A stretch of 64,000 nt of DNA, taken from NCBI GenBank assembly GCA_021155195.1, contig JAJNPV010000037.1, positions 806,001 through 870,000 of the forward strand. Direction: 5' to 3'. This document shows positions 52,432 through 61,742 of the stretch, piece after piece. The notes beneath the pieces were generated by a model. The model made no database searches, had not been told where the DNA came from, and saw only the letters and a program-made list of their open reading frames with translations. Within the stretch, counting starts at the first letter, position 1; each line of letters begins with the position of its first letter. This DNA comes from Ohtaekwangia sp. (GTDB lineage Bacteria > Bacteroidota > Bacteroidia > Cytophagales > Cyclobacteriaceae). The position numbers and the translations under genes are program-made.

Positions 52432-55137
52432 TTAATTATCAAAGAAACTGCGTTGACGATCCAGTTTCAAGTCACTAAGCATGCTTGACTTGATACCAAT
52501 TGAAAAGTTATAAGATTGGTATGTTCCGAACGGTACCCAACTCAAACTCATTTGCCAACAATGTAGGTCGCGGTTAAGGCTAATCTGAGTTTGGGTAATG
52601 GCTTTATTTTCGAAATCGTAACCCGAGTTGAAAATAACCTTCCATTTCTCAGTTAATGATAAATCGCCATTAAAGCGCATGGCTTGAGTAATAGTGGGCC
52701 CGGCATTTTCACGATGGGCATAATCTACGTTGTAGCTTATGCGCAGATTCCAGGGAATCGAAAAATCAACATAGGTATCAGGATTTTGTAACAGGAATTT
52801 TTTGTCACTATCCGACATTTGCGAATTGGCAATTTTACTTCGGCTATCGGTATCACTCTTTTGACCCTTTGGATTTAGGTTGGTGCTAAAGGCAAAGTTT
52901 GCTTGTGTAATTCGACCTAACTTTCCGTTGTTCCAAACATACCGGCTAATTCTTCTTTCAGAATATATTGGATTTGTCTTGGTTTCAGGATCTCCATAAT
53001 CTGTAATGATCATCCGGTATTCATACGGGTCAAGCGTAGCACTGAAATTCAAATTGATTTTGTCTTGCAAAATGTTTGTGTTTGCAGACAGGGATAGGTT
53101 AGCCAGTTTGAATGAATCAGCAAGAAAGTTATAAGACGATCCTACTGAAAGCGTATTGAACAAAGCAATTTTTCGATCTACGGTATCTTTAGCACTTCTT
53201 ACTTTCAATTCAATATTGTTATTCACTCCAAAGCCAATAGCACTGCTTCTTCCGGAGCCAGGTGCTCCATACACATAGCCTTCATACCGCGATTTAAGAA
53301 CTTCGGTTACGTTACCTGCTCCATCAGTGGTTGTAAACTGCTGGTAGTATCCATACTTGGTGCCTCCAAACTCAGGCTGGAAACTGTAACTCACAGAGGG
53401 GTTGATTACATGCCTGATAGCCTTCACCTTGCTGTTGGGATTTTTAGACAAGTACATACCATAAATACGCGTTGTTAAACTTGCTCCTCCCGAATAATTA
53501 TAAACTCGATTAAAGCCATTGATTTTTGTGGAGGTAAAGATTTTACTGCTATCATTATAAGCCCAATCTAACTTGTCAAAGTACCAGCGTTCATCATAAT
53601 TTATACTTGGGCTAATCGTCAAAAACTTTAAAGCCTTAAAGGACGTGCTAAGAGGAATGCTATGCCGTACGCCTTTCTTAGCATTCTTAAAAAAGTAAGG
53701 GAGATTCTCGAACGTAAAAGGAGCAATGCTGTCGGTTGTGCTTCCATTAATGCGACCCAGGTTGTTGGTAAGTTGATTGGTACCATTCATAGAGTAACGG
53801 GTGCTTATGTTCTGCAAAAACATGCTCTCAGCATTTTTGAAAGGGTAAAGGTTATTTACATTTAAGCTAACATCGGGCATTGGTAAATCAACTTGTTTTG
53901 TGCTTAGGTTTTGATTGTGGCGTAGGTTTATACCCATGCTAATGGGTGTGCCTTGAAATGACTTGCTATAGTTGATGTTTGAACTCAAATTTTGTGTGGT
54001 ATTATCGATGCGCGCAGATTGAGCACTTGAATTGACCCCAAGGAAATTATTTGTGTTATAACTCGAACTGGCTGCATTTACCGATGCGCCAAATCGGCTA
54101 CTCCCCCTGCTTTGTGGGGTGTGCGACCAGGTAACTCTAAAATCTTTCGACTTGGTTGGAGATTCAATCCGATCATTATTAATGTTATTAGTAAATGAAA
54201 AATTGAACGCCCCGGTGTATTTATATCGGGTATTATAATTTGTAGTCAGGTATAGCGCACTGCCACCTTTGGAATATACATCGCCTCTAATAGCAACTTT
54301 GAAATATTCATTTACATCAAAGAAATAACCCCCGTTGCGCAAGAAGAAACCCCTTCTTCGCTCCTCACCATACGAAGGCATTAGTATACCCGATGCACTT
54401 TTTCGCGGAGCCGGAAAAATTCCAAAGGCAAATCCCAGTGGAGTGGGCACATCATTAAACTCCATATAAAAAGGTCCCGAAACCATCTTATCGCCAGGTA
54501 TGGCTTTTACTTTTTTGGAGATAATGCGATAATGTGGATGTGCGAGATTGCAAGTTGTATAGGCATTGTTAATGGTGAACAATTCGTTCTTTTCATTTTT
54601 GTAAACTATTTCTCCATGGAGAAACCCATCCCCTTGAGCAGTTACTACTTCCGAAATCTTTGCTTTCTTGGTTTTGAAGTTATAGACCATATCCTTAGTC
54701 TCGTACTTCTCAGCTCCATTTATAAATATGGGGTACCCCACCTGTCGGCCACTGGTATCTGTTCGGCTATGTGCTGTAATGGTTGACGCCTCGTAATCAA
54801 TTACAATTTCTTCGGCTTGTAGCTCAATGATTCCATATTTTACGTGGGCATCGCCATAAAGCTTTATGATTTTTCGTTCGAGGTTTGAGTTTATGGAATC
54901 GCGCGCTGAATACGTGATGGTAGTTTCAATCGGGCTCTTGGGTTGATTCTTCAATGAATCAGATTTTACAGTTGCGGTATCGTTTTTGTTTGCACCAAGG
55001 TCAGGTGGGCGCAAGGTATCCTGTTTAACAGGAAGACTACCCGGTGGGGTACGGACTGGTTTTTCTACCTGTGCAACACTCAAATAGCAGAGAGAAATAA
55101 AAAAAAGTGTGAAAATGAAACGCAACACAACGCCCAT
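52432..55137 (-). CDS. lptD: LPS-assembly outer-membrane protein LptD (OstA-like)
   Basis: About 901 residues from the ATG at 55137, which gives a signal peptide (MGVVLRFIFTLFFISLCYLS, ending VAQ); earlier in-frame starts lack one. N-terminal OstA/LptA-like beta-jellyroll (about 80-205; IKLYGDAHVKYGIIELQAEEIVIDYEASTITAH) binds LPS, followed by a large beta barrel through which LPS reaches the surface. Both are needed in LPS transport, as partner of the LptG-type permease at the start of this window. A minus-strand TAACTTTG (55202-55195) upstream may be its -7 element. Confidence 0.9.
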   Translation of the reverse strand: MGVVLRFIFTLFFISLCYLSVAQVEKPVRTPPGSLPVKQDTLRPPDLGANKNDTATVKSDSLKNQPKSPIETTITYSARDSINSNLERKIIKLYGDAHVKYGIIELQAEEIVIDYEASTITAHSRTDTSGRQVGYPIFINGAEKYETKDMVYNFKTKKAKISEVVTAQGDGFLHGEIVYKNEKNELFTINNAYTTCNLAHPHYRIISKKVKAIPGDKMVSGPFYMEFNDVPTPLGFAFGIFPAPRKSASGILMPSYGEERRRGFFLRNGGYFFDVNEYFKVAIRGDVYSKGGSALYLTTNYNTRYKYTGAFNFSFTNNINNDRIESPTKSKDFRVTWSHTPQSRGSSRFGASVNAASSSYNTNNFLGVNSSAQSARIDNTTQNLSSNINYSKSFQGTPISMGINLRHNQNLSTKQVDLPMPDVSLNVNNLYPFKNAESMFLQNISTRYSMNGTNQLTNNLGRINGSTTDSIAPFTFENLPYFFKNAKKGVRHSIPLSTSFKALKFLTISPSINYDERWYFDKLDWAYNDSSKIFTSTKINGFNRVYNYSGGASLTTRIYGMYLSKNPNSKVKAIRHVINPSVSYSFQPEFGGTKYGYYQQFTTTDGAGNVTEVLKSRYEGYVYGAPGSGRSSAIGFGVNNNIELKVRSAKDTVDRKIALFNTLSVGSSYNFLADSFKLANLSLSANTNILQDKINLNFSATLDPYEYRMIITDYGDPETKTNPIYSERRISRYVWNNGKLGRITQANFAFSTNLNPKGQKSDTDSRSKIANSQMSDSDKKFLLQNPDTYVDFSIPWNLRISYNVDYAHRENAGPTITQAMRFNGDLSLTEKWKVIFNSGYDFENKAITQTQISLNRDLHCWQMSLSWVPFGTYQSYNFSIGIKSSMLSDLKLDRQRSFFDN

Positions 55138-55308
55138 AGGCTCTGATTCTACTTTCAGGGGTTTAGCTTTTAGTGAAAAATTCACAACTTTACACAAAGT
55201 TATTGCAAATACATTAGCCATCAGTAAGCCAGTAAAGAATATCGGAGCAAAGCTCATCCTAAAAGCAATAACCTTGCTAAATTTTACTTCTTGCCAAAAA
55301 AGTCAAAT

Positions 55309-56088
55309 ATGAAGAGAAGAGAATTTATTCAGAAGTCATCAGCCTTAGTTACTCTCCCTCTTTTTTCATTTCAAAAGGACTTTAAAGTTCGCACGGTTGT
55401 TATTGATGCCGGCCATGGAGGTAAAGATCCGGGCACAATTGGAAAAAAAAGAACACAGGAAAAGGATGTAGTACTAAAAATTGCCCTTAAAACAGGCAAG
55501 TATATTGAAGATAACCTGGCTGGGGTTAAAGTTCTTTATACCCGAAAAACCGACAAATACATTGAATTTCAGGATAGGGCCGATTTGGCAAATAAAAATC
55601 AAGCAGATTTATTTATTAGTATCCATGCAAATGCAATTGTAGGAGCTAATGCCTACGGAACCGAGACTTATGTAATGGGTTTACATAAGGATAAGAGTAA
55701 CTTTGATGTGGCTAAGCGTGAAAATTCAGTTATCCTGATGGATGAGAATTACAAAGAAAAGTATGAAGGTTTTGATCCAAACAGTCCGGAGTCTTACATC
55801 CTTTTTTCGTTGAACCAGAGTGCTTATCAGGAAAATAGTTTGAGATTTGCTCAATTGGTGGAAAATCAGTTTAAAACTAAAGTGGGCCGTTCAAGCCGGG
55901 GTGTAAAACAAGCTGGCTTTCTCGTTTTGTGGATGACCACAACCCCAAGTGTTTTAGTTGAGACTGGCTTTTTATCGAATGATAAAGAAGAGATGTTTCT
56001 TGCCAGCGAAAATGGTCAGGATTTGATAGCCTCAGGCATTTATCGCGCATTTAAAGAATATAAAGCCGAAATTGAATCCTTAAATTAA
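55309..56088 (+). CDS. N-acetylmuramoyl-L-alanine amidase
   Basis: Zinc amidase (Amidase_3) that cleaves peptide stems from peptidoglycan, for cell separation or recycling. 259 residues from the ATG at 55309. MKRREFIQKSSALVTLPLFS is a twin-arginine-like signal. Catalytic-zinc motifs: VVIDAGHGGKDPGTIG (zinc His, about 32-47), KEKDVVLKI, FISIHANAI (zinc His, about 100-108) and VLVETGFLSNDKE (catalytic Glu, about 226-238). The lptD gene diverges from it, and an MlaD-type gene follows 6 bases downstream. Confidence 0.94.
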   Translation: MKRREFIQKSSALVTLPLFSFQKDFKVRTVVIDAGHGGKDPGTIGKKRTQEKDVVLKIALKTGKYIEDNLAGVKVLYTRKTDKYIEFQDRADLANKNQADLFISIHANAIVGANAYGTETYVMGLHKDKSNFDVAKRENSVILMDENYKEKYEGFDPNSPESYILFSLNQSAYQENSLRFAQLVENQFKTKVGRSSRGVKQAGFLVLWMTTTPSVLVETGFLSNDKEEMFLASENGQDLIASGIYRAFKEYKAEIESLN

Positions 56089-56094
56089 TGATCT

Positions 56095-57054
56095 GTGAAG
56101 AATAAAGAATTTAAAGTAGGCCTGTTTGTGGCCGTTACGTTGGTGTTGCTCTATTTTGGATTCAACTTTTTGAAAGGAATAGATTTCTTCTCGGCAACCA
56201 ACAAGTACTATGTTATTTATGATAACATTGATGAGTTGGCGGTTTCCAATCCGGTGCTGGTAAATGGCTTTGCTGTAGGTCGTGTGAGCCACATCAACAT
56301 CATGCAAAATAAACAAAACAAGGTATTAGTGGAGTTGATGATCGACTCAGATATTAAATTGGGTGACTCTACGCAAGCTATCTTAAACAGCGATTTCTTA
56401 GGCGGAAAATCAATTCTACTTTCAATCGGTACAGTTACCAAGCCACTTAACCCAAAGGATACATTGATTGCAGTGGTTGCTAAAGGCATGCTTGATCTTC
56501 TTTCCGAAACGGCAACACCGGTAGCAGATAACGTAGGTACTACACTGAGAAAAGTAAACATCATTTTAGATAACCTGACTAAAAACTCACAGAAGTTGGA
56601 TACGATTTTCTTAAGACTTGAGGCTACTCCAATTTTGCTTAATAGAACTCTTGTTACAGCCAATGCAACCGTGCAAGAACTCTCCACAAGTTTTAAATCA
56701 GTAGCTACTAACCTTAACGGCACTTTAGAAGAACTCAAGCCAACAATGGCAAATCTTAAAGTGTTCTCCGACTCGCTGAAGCGTATACAATTGAATCAAA
56801 CAGTAGCCGAAGCCCGGCAAGCCATGGAAAAATTGAATGTAATCATGGATAAGGTAGGAAAAGAAAACAGCACGTTCAGTAAATTGATGACGGAAGATTC
56901 ATTGTATGTAAACCTGAACAAGTTGCTCATGAACCTGGATACACTTGCCAAGCATTTCGATGATAATCCAAAACACTTCCTGGCTCCCTTAGGTAAGAGT
57001 AAAAATAAGATTGATCGCGATCGGAAAAAGCAAGAGGCAAAACAAAAGAATTGA
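56095..57054 (+). CDS. MlaD-family (MCE domain) lipid-transport protein
   Basis: 319 residues, one N-terminal transmembrane helix (about 9-26, LFVAVTLVLLYFGFNFLKG) followed by a periplasmic MCE domain (about 36-115; NKYYVIYDNIDELAVSNPVLVNGFAVGRVSHI, DFLGGKSILLSIGT) and a coiled-coil/helical tail (about 130-290). It would form the hexameric lipid-conducting ring of an Mla-like transporter moving phospholipids between membranes. It starts with GTG at 56095, 6 bases after the amidase; no permease or ATPase genes are in this window. Confidence 0.92.
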   Translation: MKNKEFKVGLFVAVTLVLLYFGFNFLKGIDFFSATNKYYVIYDNIDELAVSNPVLVNGFAVGRVSHINIMQNKQNKVLVELMIDSDIKLGDSTQAILNSDFLGGKSILLSIGTVTKPLNPKDTLIAVVAKGMLDLLSETATPVADNVGTTLRKVNIILDNLTKNSQKLDTIFLRLEATPILLNRTLVTANATVQELSTSFKSVATNLNGTLEELKPTMANLKVFSDSLKRIQLNQTVAEARQAMEKLNVIMDKVGKENSTFSKLMTEDSLYVNLNKLLMNLDTLAKHFDDNPKHFLAPLGKSKNKIDRDRKKQEAKQKN

Positions 57055-57078
57055 TTTTTCACTAAACATCTTTAATTC

Positions 57079-58704
57079 ATGGATCTGGAATTCAATAAAA
57101 ATGAAGACCAGCTAAGGCAATTATGCTCTATGCTGAAATCAAAAGAAAAGAAAACCAGGTTAGGGGGTGGTGAAAAGAAAATTGAAGATCAACACAAGAA
57201 GGGGAAACTTACTGCCCGCGAACGAATAGCTTATTTAATCGATAAGAAATCTGAATTTCTGGAAATAGGATTGTTTGCGGGTGAGGGTATGTATACCGAA
57301 CAAGGAGGGTGTCCTTCAGGAGGGGTAATTGTTGGAATTGGATTTGTAAGCTCCCGTCAGTGCGTAATTGTAGCTAATGACGCTACTGTAAAAGCAGGTG
57401 CCTGGTTTCCGATTACAGCAAAGAAAAACCTAAGAGCTCAGGAAATTGCGATGGAGAATCGCTTGCCCATAATTTATTTGGTGGATAGTGCGGGCGTCTT
57501 CCTTCCTATGCAGGATGAAATTTTCCCTGACAAGGAACACTTCGGAAGACAGTTTAGAAACAATGCCAAGATGAGCAGCATGGGTATAGTGCAAATTGCC
57601 GCCATTATGGGAAGTTGTGTTGCGGGTGGGGCTTACTTGCCCATCATGTCGGACGAAGCCATGATTGTGGACAAAACGGGATCCATTTTTTTAGCAGGAT
57701 CGTATTTGGTGAAGGCTGCAATTGGCGAAGACATCGATAACGAAACATTGGGTGGTGCAACTACGCATTGTGAAATTTCAGGTGTAACAGATAATAAATT
57801 TCCAAACGATCAAGCATGCTTGGATCACATTCGGAAATTGTTTGATAAAATTGGAACTCCCGAGCTTGCCGGGTTTAGTCGCATTAAACCATTGCCCCCA
57901 AAGGAAAATGCGCAAGAGATCATAGGATTAATGCCATCTGATCGTGCTAAGCCTTACGATATGCTTGATATTATTAAGCGCATTGTTGACGACTCACAAT
58001 TTGATGAATATAAAGAGCTGTATGGTAAAACATTGCTGTGCGGCTTTGCGCGAGTAGATGGTTGGGCAGTAGGCATCATTGCCAATCAGCGTAAAATTGT
58101 AAAAACAAAGAAGGGCGAGATGCGAATGGGCGGTGTAATCTATTCCGATTCGGCCGATAAGGCAGCCCGGTTTATTATGAATTGTAATCAACGTAAAATT
58201 CCGCTTGTCTTTTTACAAGATGTGAGTGGGTTTATGGTAGGAAGCAATGCCGAGCATGGCGGCATCATTAAAGATGGAGCTAAGATGGTTAATGCCATGG
58301 CAAACTCAACAGTACCTAAGTTTACTTTCTTGCTGGGCAATTCATATGGAGCGGGCAACTACGCCATGTGTGGAAAGGCTTATGACCCACGTTTAATCTA
58401 TGCGTGGCCAACCGCTCAACTTGCTGTAATGAGCGGAAACTCGGCAGCAAAAACATTATTGCAAATTCGCGTGAGCACATTAAAGGCGCAAGGTAAAATC
58501 ATTACAAAAGAAGAAGAAGAACAACTGCTAAAGGAAATAACGGAAAGTTATGAAGAACAACTCAGCCCGTATTATGCAGCCGCACGCCTTTGGGTAGACG
58601 GTGTAATTAATCCTCTTGATACAAGGCAGGTGATTTCTACTGGAATAGCAGCCGCAAATCATGCTCCTATAGAAAAATTTAACGTAGGAGTGTTTCAGAC
58701 GTAG
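57079..58704 (+). CDS. Acyl-CoA carboxylase beta (carboxyltransferase) subunit
   Basis: 541 residues of the biotin-dependent carboxyltransferase family. GGGEKKIEDQHKKGKLTARERI near 31-50, LVDSAGVFLPMQDEIFPDKEHFGRQFRNNAKMSSMGI (about 135-171), MGSCVAGGAYLPIMSDEAMIV (about 178-198) and FLLGNSYGAGNYAMCGKAYDPRLIYAWPTAQLAVMSG (about 416-452) match the methylcrotonyl-CoA carboxylase beta subunit more than the propionyl form. It catalyses transfer of the carboxyl from biotin to an acyl-CoA in leucine breakdown. The biotin-carrying partner is not in this window. Confidence 0.9.
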   Translation: MDLEFNKNEDQLRQLCSMLKSKEKKTRLGGGEKKIEDQHKKGKLTARERIAYLIDKKSEFLEIGLFAGEGMYTEQGGCPSGGVIVGIGFVSSRQCVIVANDATVKAGAWFPITAKKNLRAQEIAMENRLPIIYLVDSAGVFLPMQDEIFPDKEHFGRQFRNNAKMSSMGIVQIAAIMGSCVAGGAYLPIMSDEAMIVDKTGSIFLAGSYLVKAAIGEDIDNETLGGATTHCEISGVTDNKFPNDQACLDHIRKLFDKIGTPELAGFSRIKPLPPKENAQEIIGLMPSDRAKPYDMLDIIKRIVDDSQFDEYKELYGKTLLCGFARVDGWAVGIIANQRKIVKTKKGEMRMGGVIYSDSADKAARFIMNCNQRKIPLVFLQDVSGFMVGSNAEHGGIIKDGAKMVNAMANSTVPKFTFLLGNSYGAGNYAMCGKAYDPRLIYAWPTAQLAVMSGNSAAKTLLQIRVSTLKAQGKIITKEEEEQLLKEITESYEEQLSPYYAAARLWVDGVINPLDTRQVISTGIAAANHAPIEKFNVGVFQT

Positions 58705-58761
58705 GTCGAACTTTTCAAAAAGTCTGTGTAATGAATTGAAATTTTTTATATTCTTGCATTC

Positions 58762-59613
58762 ATGTCAGAGAATGAATTAAAGGCATTGGTTTCCCTGCTG
58801 GATGATGAGGACAGACAAATTGCCACTCACGTTCAGGAAAAAATTCTATCCTTAGGTACCGAAGCTATTCCTTTCTTAGAGAAAGAATGGGAGAGCAATC
58901 TTAACCCCTCCGTTCAGGGACGCATTGAAGAACTGATTCATACCCTACAATACGAGTTGGTTAAGGAGCGATTAAAAAAATGGCATGCAACTGAAGATCA
59001 AGATTTGCTTACCGGTATGTGGATTTTGGCAACGTATCAATATCCGGATATTGATTTGGAGAAACTTAAGCAAGACCTTGAGCAAATCTATTATGATGCC
59101 TGGTTAGAATTCAGACCTGATCTGTATGCGTTTGATCAGGTTAAGGTTATTAATAGTGTAATTTTTAATAAACTGAAGTTTGGCGCCAATACAAAGAATT
59201 TTCATTCACCAGGAAATTCCATGATTAACATTGTGCTTGAAACACGCAGGGGAAATCCAATTACGTTGTGTGTTATTTATTTGTTGGTAGCCCAAAAACT
59301 TAAATTACCTGTGCAGGGCGTTAACTTGCCTAACTTGTTTATTCTAACCTATAAAGACGATAACCATCAGTTTTACATTAATGCGTTTAACCGGGGTTTA
59401 ATCTTCTCTAAACAGGACATAGAGAATTATATTCACGAGCTCCACATGGTTCCGCAGCCATCATTCTTCGAGCCCTGCAGCAATCTTGATATTATTAGAA
59501 GAGCGTTGCGAAATCTTATTATGTCGTTCGAAAAAATGGGCGAACATGCAAAAGCCGAGGAGGTTAAATTGTTGTTGATCGAGATTTCTGATGGCGGAGA
59601 TTTAGGCGTTTAA
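58762..59613 (+). CDS. SirB1-like transglutaminase-core protein
   Basis: 283 residues. N-terminal helical part (about 1-100; LLDDEDRQIATHVQEKILSLG) followed by the Transglut_core2 domain (about 120-230), with TKNFHSPGNSMINIVLETRRGNPITLCVIYLLVAQKLKLPVQGVNLP. The usual P-x-HF (with a His) after the GVxLP stretch reads PNLF here, so that residue is lost. No catalytic Cys of the transglutaminase type is evident. Function of the family is unknown; role in this strain unclear. Confidence 0.85.
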   Translation: MSENELKALVSLLDDEDRQIATHVQEKILSLGTEAIPFLEKEWESNLNPSVQGRIEELIHTLQYELVKERLKKWHATEDQDLLTGMWILATYQYPDIDLEKLKQDLEQIYYDAWLEFRPDLYAFDQVKVINSVIFNKLKFGANTKNFHSPGNSMINIVLETRRGNPITLCVIYLLVAQKLKLPVQGVNLPNLFILTYKDDNHQFYINAFNRGLIFSKQDIENYIHELHMVPQPSFFEPCSNLDIIRRALRNLIMSFEKMGEHAKAEEVKLLLIEISDGGDLGV

Positions 59614-60272
59614 TGTAATTGCAATAATGTCAGCTGATCAATTTCATGGCCACCGTTAAACCGAACGAGCGTTGGCTCTAAGTTGAGTTTTTTGTTCAGG
59701 TCTTTCATTTCCCTTAAACGGTCATCAGTAAGAAATGGATCCTGATCGCCATAAACTTCAATCACTTCTTTTTTCTTGAACAAAGAAGTTCCTTTATCAA
59801 AGTCCATATCATTAGGAAAAAGGCCTGCCCAAAGAATTAGCCGATGGAAGTTTATCTTACCATCTAAGGCCCAACGCGAAACAGTAGCACCACCTTGTGA
59901 AAATCCAAGCAGCGTAACCTGTCCTCCAAAATCTTCAGGAATTTCTTTTGTGTACATCGCATTCAGATAGGTGAGGTAATTTTCAATATCCATCAACCTG
60001 TTCTCGCGGGTCATCCAGGTAGCGCCTACTTTGTTATTTCCAGATTGACTGCGCTTGGTTACATCTTCAAGATAAAACCGAGAAAGTCCTTCGGGGGCAA
60101 TAATACAGGTTTCTGGATTTTCAAGAACTGAAAACTTCTTGATAAAGTATTGCGCTAATTGACCATACCCATGAATTACAAACCAAACTTTTTTGGTGTT
60201 AGGAGTAATCGTGCCAAGCTTATAATACCTTGCTTTAAAATTAAAATCTGTTTCCTGAATTGTCATGCCCAT
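59610..60272 (-). CDS. Alpha/beta hydrolase, carboxylesterase/phospholipase type
   Basis: 220 residues. Nucleophile elbow GFSQGGATVSRW (about 117-128), acid in VYGDQDPFLTDDRL (about 174-187) and His in NGGHEIDQLTL complete a catalytic triad. HGYGQLAQYF near the start is the oxyanion region. No signal peptide, so cytoplasmic. Substrate unknown. Convergent with the SirB1-like gene (4-base overlap of stops) and behind a terminator. Confidence 0.85.
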   Translation of the reverse strand: MGMTIQETDFNFKARYYKLGTITPNTKKVWFVIHGYGQLAQYFIKKFSVLENPETCIIAPEGLSRFYLEDVTKRSQSGNNKVGATWMTRENRLMDIENYLTYLNAMYTKEIPEDFGGQVTLLGFSQGGATVSRWALDGKINFHRLILWAGLFPNDMDFDKGTSLFKKKEVIEVYGDQDPFLTDDRLREMKDLNKKLNLEPTLVRFNGGHEIDQLTLLQLH

Positions 60273-60278
60273 GGATTT

Positions 60279-60315
60279 AAAACAAAAACGGCTATCGGTA
60301 AACCAATAGCCGTTT
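60279..60315 (-). terminator. Rho-independent terminator after the small exported protein gene
   Basis: AAACGGCTAT (60286-60295), loop of 10 bases, ATAGCCGTTT (60306-60315) is a perfect 10-bp stem. On the minus strand it is followed by a T-rich run (TTTTGTTTT) and lies 20 bases past the stop of the 60335-60763 gene, so it ends that transcript. Confidence 0.85.
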
Positions 60316-60334
60316 AATTTTATTCATGATGAGG

Positions 60335-60763
60335 TTATCGCTTAAATCCTAATGCACTCCCTGCGCAATGGCTAGACGGCTCATCAAACGTATATTGAAT
60401 GTAATAAATGCCAGTGGCGTTGCATGGATAGGCAATGGCCGAAATGAATTGTCCATTGATTTTACTGCTGGCAACCTTGTTGCGCTCTTTGTCAAAGATA
60501 CTAACCACTACACCATCTGGAGTTGTTCCGTTAGGGCAGATATTGATCATGTATTGAGTACCTTTTGTAAATACATAGCTGTACTCAACTTTATCTTTAG
60601 CTTCTCCATTTACTTTATAACTTTTTAAGAAGTTGAAACCGCTTGAAAGTTTTGGAATGCATGCATTGGCTAGGTTATCTGAATCGCACGCTTGGTCAAC
60701 AAGTTCATTTGAGTTGGCAGCGACAGACAGAATGGACAGTAATAGAAATGCTATCTTTTTCAT
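60335..60763 (-). CDS. Small exported protein of unknown function
   Basis: 142 residues from the ATG at 60763, which gives a clean signal peptide (MKKIAFLLLSILSVAANSNE); the frame is open upstream. The mature part has five Cys (CDSDNLANACIPKL, INICPNGTTP, AYPCNAT, SSHCAGSA) and looks beta-rich (EYSYVFTKGTQYMINIC, IYYIQYTFDEPS). No family recognised. A terminator follows, and the lipoprotein gene lies just upstream on the same strand. Confidence 0.75.
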   Translation of the reverse strand: MKKIAFLLLSILSVAANSNELVDQACDSDNLANACIPKLSSGFNFLKSYKVNGEAKDKVEYSYVFTKGTQYMINICPNGTTPDGVVVSIFDKERNKVASSKINGQFISAIAYPCNATGIYYIQYTFDEPSSHCAGSALGFKR

Positions 60764-60782
60764 AGTTGAGTGAGAAACTTTA

Positions 60783-61679
60783 TTAACTGATAACTTTAGT
60801 TCTGATTTCGTTGATGATATTTTTAATCTCTTCAACGTTTTCTTTTGTGATATCTATGGTGGTGGTACTATTATCTTTTATAACGGCCACGCCATTTACA
60901 ATTTCCATGGTGGATTCTTTGTAGGTATAGTTGATATTTATTTTATCATAGGCTTTTTTCAATAAATCAAGATCAGTCGAAAGGCTTGCCATATTTTCAT
61001 CGCCTTGATAAAAAGTGAAGAGTAGCATGATCTGTTCCAGAATAATTTTTTGCTCTCCAATCGTTTCTTTGAGTTCGGCACTATCTGGATTTTTTGCAGC
61101 CGTTTGACAGGTTATTTGCATGGCCTCTAACCAACCTCCTGTCAGAAGCAGCACGCTCAGGTTATCCCGGCTTTGAGATTGAAGGTAGTGGTTGATCTGA
61201 TTAAAATTCATAGTGGTGATCAGAAGCAATGAATCTAAATTCTTGCTATTGGTTGCTAGTCGACCGATCGTTCCAATATCAAAGAACTGACCAATGTTCA
61301 ATTCATCGGCAAGCGATTTAATGGATGTGATGTATTTAATACCATCCTGATTTCTGCCAAAAATATTGGTGTATCCCAGGTCGGTGCCATAAACACCCAG
61401 ATTAAGCGCTTTTTTATAATTACTGTTATACTTAGGGAGATTGTTGGAAGAGTTAAGAATTGCCTCATTGTATTTGGAGCCAGATTCTTTTAGTAACATC
61501 GATATCTCTATCGGGCTCGGTATCTGTTCGAGGATTGAATTGATCACCTCTTCATCAACTCCGGGCCCAGATGCGTTTGTAGAATCTAAGCTCTCAAGGA
61601 AGGCCTGCTCATCGGGCTTTTTTCCTGACGAGCAACTGCCTAATAAGAAAACAACAATGCCAATTGCGATTAATCTCAT
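60783..61679 (-). CDS. Hypothetical lipoprotein, all-helical
   Basis: 298 residues. Lipobox signal (MRLIAIGIVVFLLGSCSSG) with Cys16 as the lipid site. The mature part is mostly helical with no domain I recognise (YNEAILNSSNNLPKYNSNYK, GVYGTDLGYTNIFGRNQDGI, LLLTGGWLEAMQITCQTAA). A good promoter stands right in front. Lies between the ABC transporter gene and the small exported protein gene, so they may work together. Confidence 0.78.
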   Translation of the reverse strand: MRLIAIGIVVFLLGSCSSGKKPDEQAFLESLDSTNASGPGVDEEVINSILEQIPSPIEISMLLKESGSKYNEAILNSSNNLPKYNSNYKKALNLGVYGTDLGYTNIFGRNQDGIKYITSIKSLADELNIGQFFDIGTIGRLATNSKNLDSLLLITTMNFNQINHYLQSQSRDNLSVLLLTGGWLEAMQITCQTAAKNPDSAELKETIGEQKIILEQIMLLFTFYQGDENMASLSTDLDLLKKAYDKININYTYKESTMEIVNGVAVIKDNSTTTIDITKENVEEIKNIINEIRTKVIS

Positions 61680-61696
61680 AGTACTAGGATTGATTA

Positions 61697-61727
61697 CAAA
61701 AATAAGAATTATGACCTCGTTAGCAAA
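61697..61727 (-). promoter_or_regulatory. Candidate Bacteroidota promoter for the lipoprotein gene
   Basis: Read on the minus strand, TTTG (61727-61724), 19 bases, TATTTTTG (61704-61697) is a full match to TTTG-N19-TAnnTTTG. Transcription would start near 61690, about 11 bases before the ATG at 61679. It lies in the 63-base gap after the ABC transporter gene, so the lipoprotein has its own start even though the strand is shared. Confidence 0.7.
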
Positions 61728-61742
61728 CAGCTAAATAAGCCG

